Positions 33,088 to 40,568 of a stretch of 56,423 nucleotides of DNA are shown piece by piece (the stretch's first letter is position 1; each line of letters begins with the position of its first letter). The stretch lies in contig FR899723.1 of the NCBI GenBank assembly GCA_000437275.1, positions 25,298 to 81,720 on the forward strand, written 5' to 3'. The stretch comes from Clostridium sp. CAG:411. Its GTDB lineage: Bacteria > Bacillota > Clostridia > Lachnospirales > Lachnospiraceae. The notes below the pieces were generated by a model that was not told where the DNA came from, made no database searches, and saw nothing but the letters and a program-made list of their open reading frames with translations. The position numbers and the translations under genes are program-made.

Positions 33088-33202
33088 TATAGCTATCCAG
33101 AATCATCGTTCTTACTGTCTTATCATGTGCAACCTGCACTTAAAACACTGGCATGGCAGTGCAGGTTGCATATGATGAGCCGAAACGATTGAATAGCTAT
33201 AT
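33088..33202. repeat. Large inverted repeat (about 115 bp)
   Basis: The inner arms 33122-33140 and 33158-33176 pair over 19 positions with one exception, which is a G-U pair on the plus-strand RNA. Outer arms share TAGCTAT ends and a TCGTT/AACGA block. Either a structured RNA or a small non-coding mobile element. Confidence 0.6.
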
Positions 33203-33234
33203 ATTTACTATATAAGATTATGGGCAAAAAAACA

Positions 33235-33276
33235 ACTAGAGAATATACACATTACCCTTTTTGTATATTCTCTAGT
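33235..33276 (-). terminator. Terminator of the 595-aa membrane protein gene
   Basis: Perfect 14-bp stem (33235-33248 with 33263-33276), followed on the minus strand by TTGTTTTTTTG. Confidence 0.85.
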
Positions 33277-33318
33277 CAAATCTTATCTTTCTATAATTTT
33301 TAGCATAGCTTACGTTTC

Positions 33319-35106
33319 TTATAGTTCATTGTCATAATCATCCACATTGTAATCTTCAGCGCTATCATCCTCATCATCAAATGAAAAATCATCTAAACTA
33401 GAATCATCTTCTAACGAGAAAGAATCTGTGCTATCACTTCCGCCAATCCAATTACTAGATGTAGAAGAATCTAACCCTAAAAGAGAACCAAATAAAGAAA
33501 CAAAGCCTTCTACCTTCTCTTCTAATGCGCTTACTGCGTCCTGATCAATAGTGTCTTTATACTTTTCAAGTTGTTCAGAATCATTAATAGAATAACTATC
33601 TCCCTCTGGTGGATAAGATACTTTGTCGCATTCTTTCATATTCTGACTATATTCAATCTTACCAATATTTTGTCCAGCAATGCTTGCTTCCAGAGTAGCT
33701 TTTTGTTCCTTTTCACCACCATTTAGTGTAAGTTTTACCTGACTGTCGTTGTTATATTCTAGGGTAACGTTACCATTATAGGAACCATACTCCTCATCCG
33801 CCAATGCAAACTCATCAAAACTTACTTTTACACTATTTTTATCCTCTTGCGATGAAAAAGCAATATCTCCTTTATATCCCTTTTTCTCCTTTGTACGATT
33901 TCCAGTTATAACGAAATCATCTGAATCACTTCCAGTCGTACCAGCTTCAAAATAATCTGTCTTTCCATTGTTTAACGTATGGTAATATAAAGTAGATGCA
34001 TCTTCTTCTCCATCTCCTTTGGAACTAAAGTCTCTTCCTAGGATATTTCCCTGTTTGTCAATCCAAACATTCATAACTATTGTAGTGTTACTTTCCGTTC
34101 CTTCTTTCTTTACCTCATCTATTGCTTTTTTCAGTTTCTCGATGCCTTTGTCATACTCTTCCTCTGTACATGCCTCTAGTCGAACCAATTCTTTCTTTAA
34201 TTTCTTATCTTTAGAAGCTGTGTCCACTAACTTTTCTAACATCTTCTCTGCATCTTTTTCAGTAATTGTAACAGTTACTTTTGTCGCTTTTTTTGTTATG
34301 TCAGAAACTGTATATTTCACATTCTTTTCCAGCTTCACATCCTTTAATCCTTCGCAAACTGTCTTTCCATATTTAGAAATCAACTCAGCTACTAAGGCTT
34401 TAGAGGTAGGTTTGTCTAAATAATTACCATAAAAATTTTTCAAAGAGTTAAAATATGCATCCACATTTTCATTTTCCTCTTCTTTTGCCATATCTTGTAA
34501 AGAGGTAAATAAATAGGCTGAACTAATCTGTGGAATCTGAACATAGGTATCTCCATAGTTTTCTTTTCCTATATTCATAAACATATTTGCTCCAATAAAT
34601 GACTCTCCGCCAAGCTTTAATTCCATATCTACCTGCTCAGCACTATTTTTTAAGTCTACTGTGATACCTGTATTTAATTCTAAAGGAAATAACGTATCCA
34701 ATCCCAACATACTTGTGTAGGTATCATCTACAGAAACCTTAAGGGCAGCGGAATTTTTCATCGTCTTTTTCTTTTGTGCCTCCATTCGTTCCACTTGTTT
34801 TCCATAAGAATCTGCAATTTGATTCGCCTTTTTTTCAATATTACTAAGCTCCGTCTTTAAATAATACTCTTTCGAACTTAAGGCAGACATAAATATTCGA
34901 TTTCGAACACTGGCATTTAATGTAAGCATTGATGCCCCTGCTATGAGGATAACAAGCACTGCTACTACAACTGTCGCAATCATTTTGCCCTTTTTCTTCC
35001 CACCTTTGGCACCTGTTTGGTCCATAAGTGGTGACACACCGTTTCCTGATTGATTTTGACCATTTACATTTTGATCAAAATTTTGTTCTTGATTTTGTTC
35101 GTTCAT
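33319..35106 (-). CDS. Large membrane-anchored protein of unknown function
   Basis: A 595-residue protein I cannot name. A hydrophilic Asn/Gln-rich N-terminus (1-40) leads to one membrane segment (about 42-65), placing the rest outside the cell. The outside part has a predicted coiled coil just after the membrane (about 78-115), then mixed beta-rich repeats in which strands such as 'VTLEYNNDSQVKLTLNGG' recur, and it ends in a very acidic Asp/Ser/Glu tail (about 540-595). AAGGAG precedes the ATG, and a TTGACA-18-TAATCT promoter lies upstream. It is divergent from an ECF sigma gene. It may be a surface sensor or cell envelope protein; this is a guess. Confidence 0.75.
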   Translation of the reverse strand: MNEQNQEQNFDQNVNGQNQSGNGVSPLMDQTGAKGGKKKGKMIATVVVAVLVILIAGASMLTLNASVRNRIFMSALSSKEYYLKTELSNIEKKANQIADSYGKQVERMEAQKKKTMKNSAALKVSVDDTYTSMLGLDTLFPLELNTGITVDLKNSAEQVDMELKLGGESFIGANMFMNIGKENYGDTYVQIPQISSAYLFTSLQDMAKEEENENVDAYFNSLKNFYGNYLDKPTSKALVAELISKYGKTVCEGLKDVKLEKNVKYTVSDITKKATKVTVTITEKDAEKMLEKLVDTASKDKKLKKELVRLEACTEEEYDKGIEKLKKAIDEVKKEGTESNTTIVMNVWIDKQGNILGRDFSSKGDGEEDASTLYYHTLNNGKTDYFEAGTTGSDSDDFVITGNRTKEKKGYKGDIAFSSQEDKNSVKVSFDEFALADEEYGSYNGNVTLEYNNDSQVKLTLNGGEKEQKATLEASIAGQNIGKIEYSQNMKECDKVSYPPEGDSYSINDSEQLEKYKDTIDQDAVSALEEKVEGFVSLFGSLLGLDSSTSSNWIGGSDSTDSFSLEDDSSLDDFSFDDEDDSAEDYNVDDYDNEL

Positions 35107-35149
35107 TTTTTCTCTCCTTCATTTTTTCTTACTGTTTTCTCCAACATTC

Positions 35150-35179
35150 AGATTACCATGAATAAAGCAATCTTGTCAA
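35150..35179 (-). promoter_or_regulatory. Promoter of the 595-aa membrane protein gene
   Basis: TTGACA (35174-35179), 18-bp spacer, TAATCT (35150-35155) on the minus strand. Confidence 0.65.
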
Positions 35180-35301
35180 TAATATTTATGTTTTTTAATT
35201 AAGAATATTCTTTTTTATTTTTTGCCAATAAAAATATACAGTATCTATTTTTATAGCAAAATTCCATATTGATATATAACTTATGATAAAATAATTAAAA
35301 A

Positions 35302-35374
35302 TGAACCTTTTCTCTGGTGGTAACCAATATATTTATGTAAGGGTAAAAGATATTCCCTTTTAAATAGACGTCTA
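35302..35374 (+). promoter_or_regulatory. ECF-type promoter elements upstream of the sigma gene
   Basis: TGAACCTTTT (35302-35311) looks like an ECF -35 with the AAC core, and CGTCTA (35369-35374) like an ECF -10. They are too far apart to belong to the same promoter, so only one, or neither, may be used. Confidence 0.25.
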
Positions 35375-35395
35375 CTTATATTATGGAGAATGCTT

Positions 35396-35920
35396 ATGAA
35401 CAAAGAACAATTAGAAAATTATATTAAAGATTATGGCAAAGAAATTTATTCCTTTTGTAAGACACTGACAAAAAACAAAACAGATGCAGATGATTTATAT
35501 CAGGATACTTTTCTAAAAGCCATTGAATTAAACAACATTGATACAAATAAGAATCCCAAAAGCTATCTGCTTGGCATCGCAGTAAACATGTGGCGAAGCA
35601 AAAAACGACGATACGCAAGAAGAGAACGTATTGCTCCTATGCAATCTCTATCAGAGGATGCATCCATAGAGCAGCTTCCCGTATCTTCTAAACCTTTAGA
35701 TGAACTGATGATAGAGAAAATGGAAAAAGAAAAAGTTCGGACAATCATTGAAAGTTTACCAGAAAAAATGAAACTCGTTATTTTACTCTATTATATGGAT
35801 GAATTAACCTTAAAGGAAATTGCACAAATTTTAAAAATTCCCAGTGGCACTGTAAAAAGCAGATTACATCAGGCTAGAAAAAAAATTACAAAGGAAATGG
35901 AGGTATATAGAAATGAATAA
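35396..35920 (+). CDS. ECF RNA polymerase sigma factor
   Basis: Extracytoplasmic-function sigma factor, 174 residues. Region 2 spans about 1-75 with DADDLYQDTFLKAIE (about 29-43) and the AVNMWRSKKRR end. Region 4 spans about 118-172, with the helix-turn-helix LKEIAQILKIPSGTVKSRLHQAR in outline. The ATG at 35396 has GGAG seven bases upstream, which is better than the ATG six bases earlier. It overlaps the next gene by eight bases, the usual pairing of an ECF factor with its anti-sigma. Autoregulation is likely but the promoter is not certain. Confidence 0.95.
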   Translation: MNKEQLENYIKDYGKEIYSFCKTLTKNKTDADDLYQDTFLKAIELNNIDTNKNPKSYLLGIAVNMWRSKKRRYARRERIAPMQSLSEDASIEQLPVSSKPLDELMIEKMEKEKVRTIIESLPEKMKLVILLYYMDELTLKEIAQILKIPSGTVKSRLHQARKKITKEMEVYRNE

Positions 35921-37061
35921 TGACATCGATGATTTATTAAAACAAGCCCTTACACCTACAGAAGAACCTGATTTTTGGGTAAACCAGAAAATTATAAACA
36001 GTATGAATCAGAAAGGAAACCAAACTATGAAAAAATTCAAAAAAATCCCTGTACTATTAGGTTTAACCTGTGCTCTTTGTGTTGGCGCAACAACAGCTTA
36101 TGCTGCATATCATTATTTATCACCTGCCACGGTAGCAAAAAAAATGGATAATAACAAACTATCGGAGGCTTTTAAAGGCAAACAATCCATCGAAATAAAC
36201 CAAACACAACACTTTAAAGATTACGATATTACGCTACTTGGTATTACCTCTGGTAAAAATTTGTCCCAATACTTCAAAGACGACAAATTAGTATCAGAAC
36301 GCACTTACAGTGTTGTAGCGATTAAAACGACAGATAACAAAACCTTATCCAAAGATGAGTGGTACGAAAAGAATTTTCTGGTATCTCCTTATATTCAAGG
36401 ATTTGAGCCTTGGAAAGTCAACACCTTCACATTAGATGGTGGTTACGAACAGTTCGTAGAAGATAATACCTTATATCGTATCACAGAATGCGATAATATT
36501 GAAAAATTTGCCGACCACACTATTTACCTTGGCATTTCCGATACTACCTTTTTTGAAAAAGATGCATTTACTTATGATGAGAAAACAGGTAACATCGCAA
36601 GAAATGAAAAATATGATGGCGTAAATGCGCTGTTTACGCTTCCAATTGATAAAAGCAAGGCAAATGCGAAGGAAGTAAAACAGTTTATGAAAGAATTAGA
36701 GAAAACAGACTCTAAAACTGAAGAAGATAGCACAGATTCTACGGATGCATCTATAAAAGAATGGGTTGCTAAGATTACACCGGAAAACATTGATCAGTAT
36801 GCAGATGTAATAAAAGATTCGGTCCAAACAGTTACACCAAAAGATGGTGAGGCTCGTTACAGTTATGAAGATAAAAAGGCAGGACGAAAAACTATGGGAA
36901 GCGTTTACACAAAATATGATTTTAAAGATAACAAAATTGGTATGTCTGAACACTTTAACTATAGTTACGATGAAACAGGATTAAGCAGCCTATGGTTAGA
37001 AACTTATTCTTTAAATAAAGATGGTACTGTTACAGTAGCAATTTATACTCCAAAACAATAA
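35913..37061 (+). CDS. Putative anti-sigma factor, membrane-anchored
   Basis: A 382-residue protein translated with the ECF sigma gene (eight-base overlap). The N-terminal cytoplasmic part (1-42) is short and contains EEPDFWVNQKIINSM, probably the sigma-binding part. One membrane segment lies at about 45-66. The extracellular part is large (about 67-382), with an acidic Ser/Thr/Glu/Asp linker near 245-260 and a C-terminal beta-rich domain. No zinc-binding HxxxCxxC motif is seen, so it is not a ZAS-type anti-sigma. It resembles DUF4179-type anti-sigma proteins in layout, but I cannot confirm that. The signal sensed is unknown. Confidence 0.8.
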   Translation: MNNDIDDLLKQALTPTEEPDFWVNQKIINSMNQKGNQTMKKFKKIPVLLGLTCALCVGATTAYAAYHYLSPATVAKKMDNNKLSEAFKGKQSIEINQTQHFKDYDITLLGITSGKNLSQYFKDDKLVSERTYSVVAIKTTDNKTLSKDEWYEKNFLVSPYIQGFEPWKVNTFTLDGGYEQFVEDNTLYRITECDNIEKFADHTIYLGISDTTFFEKDAFTYDEKTGNIARNEKYDGVNALFTLPIDKSKANAKEVKQFMKELEKTDSKTEEDSTDSTDASIKEWVAKITPENIDQYADVIKDSVQTVTPKDGEARYSYEDKKAGRKTMGSVYTKYDFKDNKIGMSEHFNYSYDETGLSSLWLETYSLNKDGTVTVAIYTPKQ

Positions 37062-37087
37062 ACAAACTATCTTTTATAGAAGCAAAC

Positions 37088-37112
37088 AGCACAGCGGATT
37101 GCGAATATCCTT
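37088..37112. repeat. Dispersed hairpin repeat, fragment B (inverted)
   Basis: The 18 bases at 37093-37110 are the reverse complement of GGATATTCGCAATCCGCT, shared with copies A and C. The outer GC of the hairpin stem is lost. Confidence 0.6.
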
Positions 37113-37119
37113 AACACAG

Positions 37120-37156
37120 AAATAGGGATGCCACATTGTATGTGACATCCCTATTT
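37120..37156. terminator. Bidirectional terminator between anti-sigma and ABC genes
   Basis: 16-bp stem (37120-37135 with 37141-37156) with one wobble pair. Convergent genes end at 37061 and 37159. T run on the plus side. Confidence 0.8.
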
Positions 37157-37158
37157 TT

Positions 37159-39633
37159 CTATTCTGCACCTTTTAATGATTCTACCATATCAAGGTTCTT
37201 AATTCGTTTGGAAAACATAAAACTAACAAGCATAGATACAACTAAAACAAGTATTCCCGAAACAATATAACTGGATGGATGAATCATCAGGTTATAATCA
37301 AAGTTTTCTCCATTACTATTCATCATAGCATTTAAACTTACCTTACCCAATGGTGCACCTAATAAAATTCCAATGACTGACAACCAGATATTTTGAATAC
37401 TTAATATTTTTCTGATCTGTGCCGATTGTAATCCAAGCACTTTCAAGGTAGCAAATTCCTTTACGCGTTCATGGAACGACAGATTTCCTGAATTATATAA
37501 TACTACAACAATCAAAATAGTTGAAAATACCAGCATCATAACTACCATCATATTAACGGCTTCCATACCAGTTCTATACGCTGCCTCCATATCCTTTTTG
37601 CTGCTAACTCCCGTTACATAGTCCAAATTGTCATAAACGATTAAGTCTTCATTGCTAAATAGCATAGATGGAGTAAACTGCACTCCTGTCTTTTCAAAAT
37701 CTTCTCTAAGATATGTAATTCCTTGTGTTTCGGCGCTTTGATAAATTACTCCAACCTTTGCTTTATACCATTCATTTTGAGAATAGATATGCCAATAGAA
37801 GATATCTCCAACTTTCAAGCCCATATCTGCGGAAAGCTTTCGACTCAATCCCACGCAACCTTTTGACAAATGAATCACCTTTTGCTTTGTATCTACAATA
37901 TTGTATAAACCTTTTCCTTCCAATACAGTAAGACTTTCTTTTTTCTTTTGGTCTGAAGAAGCATTCGGTTTCTTTGCAATTTCAATCTGGTCAGACATAA
38001 TAAGTTCTCCAGATACTTTTTCGGCTAAATCATCTACCTTTTTCAGACTTACATCCTGTGATAGCTTCATCTGATATGCCGCTGGTTGTATTTTTTGAAA
38101 ATTCAAATCCACCATATCATCTACAAGCAGATTACATGCTGCCCCATATACCATCAAAAGCATACCAACCGCTGTTCCAATTATTCCCATCAATACACGA
38201 AGCTTCGCTCTGGATATATCTCTTAAATTGTACTGTGTATTAAATCCTAATTTATCCCAAAATGGTAATCTTTCAAATACACATCGCTTTCCCTGCTTTG
38301 GTGCAGCAGGTCGAAGGGCTTCTGCAGGTTTCACTTTTAAAAGTCTCCGACAACTTAAATAAGAGGCCGCCGCACATACAACCACTATCAAAACTGCAAT
38401 TCCACAATAACTACTATCAAATCCAGCCTTTAATCCCGGCACAATATACCATTGTGTAAATAGATTTACCATAAACGGACTTGCATAGAACGTTCCTACA
38501 AGCATTCCCACTATAACACCAAGTAAAGAAATCCATGTACTATAACTAATATAATGAAGAATTACTTTATGTTTTTTCATTCCCAACGCATTCATGGTTC
38601 CTATCTGCGTACGTTGCTTTTCCACCATTCGGCTCATAGAGGTTGCTATTACAAGCACCGCTATTCCAACAAATATCACAACAAACATATACGAAAATGT
38701 TTCATGCTGGGAAATTTCACTATTAAGTCTTGCAATTCCCATAATCGAATCTTCATCAACCATCGCTGCATAATTATCATCTATTGCTTTTGCAATTTCT
38801 TCCTCTCTTGTAAGTGCAGAATCATCAGTTGTCTTTACCAACATTTGCGTATATGGCATAATATCTGCAAGTTTTTCATCATCCATTTTGTTTACTGCCT
38901 CATACAGCATATCTTGTGTAATATCCTCTATTGTCATTCCTTTTGCTGATAACATTTTCAATTGACTATCTAATGCTTTTGTATTCTCTGCAACTTTCTT
39001 TGCTGTAATCTTTCCCTGTTCAATCATATGTAAAACATATTCTTTTATTGGAAAGGCATCATAAGACATATACACAAAGGCAATGTGACTTAAATCGATA
39101 TCTGTATCACTATCTGCAATACGATACTCATACTCTGCACTTTCAATCAATCCCTTAACCTTTTTTGAAAAAGTAATGCCATTATATTCTACCTTAAAGG
39201 TATCGCCCACTTTAATGTTCCAGCACTTTGCAAAAGCATTTGTAAGCCAGATTCCCTTTGTATCCTTCGGATCAAACGCTTCTCCTTTTATTACATAAGG
39301 TTTATTTACAACATTCTGTCTCTCTAAATATATATCCACCTGTGCTCCCTCGCACTCTGGAGCAGAACCTGTCACTGCCATACGAAGCCCTACATCTTTC
39401 ACAAAAGAAAGGTCTTTTACTTGATTTACGTTTTCCTGTGTAAAGCCTTCTCCGTATATCCATAGATTAGCCAGATTACAGTTTTTATGGAATGTTGCTC
39501 TTGATTTATTTTCACCAATTACATGTCCCTCCATCGTACAAAACATTGTCATGGCTAAAAATGCCAGCAAAAAGATAGACAAAAACTGTCCCCAGTTCAT
39601 TTTTAATTCTCGAAACATTTTTCGACGTAGCAT
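37159..39633 (-). CDS. MacB/FtsX-type ABC transporter permease
   Basis: An 824-residue ABC permease with two FtsX domains. A first membrane segment (about 13-35) is followed by a large extracytoplasmic domain (about 40-320), three membrane segments (about 325-440), a second N-terminal-like membrane segment near 475-500, another outside domain, and three segments at the end (about 685-815). GGAGG stands before the ATG at 39633. The ATG overlaps the ATPase stop codon by one base (TAATG), so the two are coupled. Such transporters act by mechanotransmission on lipids, lipoproteins or peptides at the cell surface. The cargo is unknown. Confidence 0.9.
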   Translation of the reverse strand: MLRRKMFRELKMNWGQFLSIFLLAFLAMTMFCTMEGHVIGENKSRATFHKNCNLANLWIYGEGFTQENVNQVKDLSFVKDVGLRMAVTGSAPECEGAQVDIYLERQNVVNKPYVIKGEAFDPKDTKGIWLTNAFAKCWNIKVGDTFKVEYNGITFSKKVKGLIESAEYEYRIADSDTDIDLSHIAFVYMSYDAFPIKEYVLHMIEQGKITAKKVAENTKALDSQLKMLSAKGMTIEDITQDMLYEAVNKMDDEKLADIMPYTQMLVKTTDDSALTREEEIAKAIDDNYAAMVDEDSIMGIARLNSEISQHETFSYMFVVIFVGIAVLVIATSMSRMVEKQRTQIGTMNALGMKKHKVILHYISYSTWISLLGVIVGMLVGTFYASPFMVNLFTQWYIVPGLKAGFDSSYCGIAVLIVVVCAAASYLSCRRLLKVKPAEALRPAAPKQGKRCVFERLPFWDKLGFNTQYNLRDISRAKLRVLMGIIGTAVGMLLMVYGAACNLLVDDMVDLNFQKIQPAAYQMKLSQDVSLKKVDDLAEKVSGELIMSDQIEIAKKPNASSDQKKKESLTVLEGKGLYNIVDTKQKVIHLSKGCVGLSRKLSADMGLKVGDIFYWHIYSQNEWYKAKVGVIYQSAETQGITYLREDFEKTGVQFTPSMLFSNEDLIVYDNLDYVTGVSSKKDMEAAYRTGMEAVNMMVVMMLVFSTILIVVVLYNSGNLSFHERVKEFATLKVLGLQSAQIRKILSIQNIWLSVIGILLGAPLGKVSLNAMMNSNGENFDYNLMIHPSSYIVSGILVLVVSMLVSFMFSKRIKNLDMVESLKGAE

Positions 39634-40331
39634 TACCAATCCACCTCCTTTACAGGCAATGGATTTTTATTTACTGTGTTTTCTTTTATCTTTCCATTTT
39701 TCATACGAATAACTCTGTCGGCACATTTTGCAATATCTGCATTATGGGTAACTAAAATCACCGTCTTTCCCTCTTTTTTGCATAATTTCTGAAGCAATTC
39801 CAATACCATAACTCCAGTTTCTGAATCAAGTGCACCTGTCGGTTCATCCCCCAATAAAATTTTAGGATTTTTTGCAAGCGCTCTGGCAATGGAAACTCTC
39901 TGCTGTTCTCCACCAGACATCTGTGAAGGAAATTTATCTCTACAATGATCCAGTCCTACTAAATGCAACAATTCATCTGCATCCCTCGCATTTTTAACAA
40001 TACTTTTTGTCAATGCAATATTTTCATATGCGGTAAGACTTGGCAACAAATTATAAAACTGAAAGATAAATCCAATAATATCTGCGCGATATGTACTAAG
40101 CTGCTTGTCATTCATTTCCGACACTTTTTGTCCTGCCACAAGAACCGTTCCCTCGGTTGGCTGATCCATCCCCCCTAACATATTCAGTACCGTAGATTTT
40201 CCAGCACCTGACTGTCCCAGAATAACTACAAACTCTCCCTCTTCTATTTCAAAATTCACATGATCCACCGCTATCTGTAACCCTTCTCCAGTTCCATAGG
40301 TTTTGACAACATCCCGAAATTCTACTAGCAT
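39633..40331 (-). CDS. MacB/LolD-type ABC transporter ATPase
   Basis: A 232-residue ABC ATPase that powers the permease downstream. Walker A is GQSGAGKST near 39-47, the Q loop lies in GFIFQFYNLLPSLTAYENI near 83-101, the signature is MSGGEQQRVSIARAL near 140-154, Walker B is ILLGDEPTGALD near 160-171, and the H loop is VTHN near 193-196. The ATG at 40331 is chosen for GGAGG six bases upstream; an earlier frame start at 40391 lies inside the operator. The promoter has a palindromic operator matching those of two metal-related genes, so the operon may be metal- or stress-controlled (inference). Confidence 0.92.
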   Translation of the reverse strand: MLVEFRDVVKTYGTGEGLQIAVDHVNFEIEEGEFVVILGQSGAGKSTVLNMLGGMDQPTEGTVLVAGQKVSEMNDKQLSTYRADIIGFIFQFYNLLPSLTAYENIALTKSIVKNARDADELLHLVGLDHCRDKFPSQMSGGEQQRVSIARALAKNPKILLGDEPTGALDSETGVMVLELLQKLCKKEGKTVILVTHNADIAKCADRVIRMKNGKIKENTVNKNPLPVKEVDW

Positions 40332-40372
40332 ATTATTTCCTCCTGTTTCTTTAACATTACAATTTCCACTTT

Positions 40373-40390
40373 TGTTAGTCATTACTAACA
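40373..40390 (-). promoter_or_regulatory. Palindromic operator, site 3 (ABC transporter)
   Basis: TGTTAGT-N4-ACTAACA, a perfect 7-4-7 inverted repeat one base downstream of the -10. It matches sites at 1247 and 2037 in sequence, length and placement. Confidence 0.7.
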
Positions 40391-40391
40391 C

Positions 40392-40419
40392 ATTATAACA
40401 CAGTAAAATGAAATAGCAA
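40392..40419 (-). promoter_or_regulatory. Promoter of the MacB-type ABC operon
   Basis: TTGCTA (40414-40419), 16-bp spacer, TATAAT (40392-40397) on the minus strand. Confidence 0.65.
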
Positions 40420-40426
40420 GTGCAAA

Positions 40427-40472
40427 GTCAAGCGGATATTCGCAATCCGCTCTGCTACTTGATCATGTTAAA
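40427..40472. repeat. Dispersed hairpin repeat, short copy C
   Basis: Shares GTCAAGCGGATATTCGCAAT and the following CCGCTCTGCTACTTG with copy A, and ends CTTGATCATGTTAAAT, like the right end of A and D but without the middle. The hairpin is 40431-40451. It ends seven bases from the -35 of the ABC promoter. Confidence 0.7.
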
Positions 40473-40489
40473 TTCCGTTTCTTTCAAAC

Positions 40490-40537
40490 AAAAGGCGAAG
40501 TAGCTCCCTCCTACTTGAAGAACCTACTTCACCTTTT
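40490..40537 (-). terminator. Terminator of lon
   Basis: 14-bp stem (40490-40503 with 40524-40537) with one G-U pair on the minus-strand RNA, followed by TTTTGTTTG. It lies about 30 bp beyond lon. Confidence 0.8.
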
Positions 40538-40568
40538 CGTACTCTTTATTCCTTTTTTAGTCTGCTCC

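Larger units (their letters stand above)
32989..33318. other. Gene-free spacer with a large hairpin and a terminator
   Basis: 330 bp without a gene. It holds the leader of the YitT gene, a large imperfect hairpin (33088-33202) and the terminator of the next gene (33235-33276). I found no convincing promoter for the YitT gene in it. Confidence 0.6.

Noticed and set aside
38554..38949. 131-codon plus-strand frame within the ABC permease gene
   Set aside because: It is rich in Cys, His and Ile with no recognisable domain, and lies opposite a well-supported FtsX-type gene.
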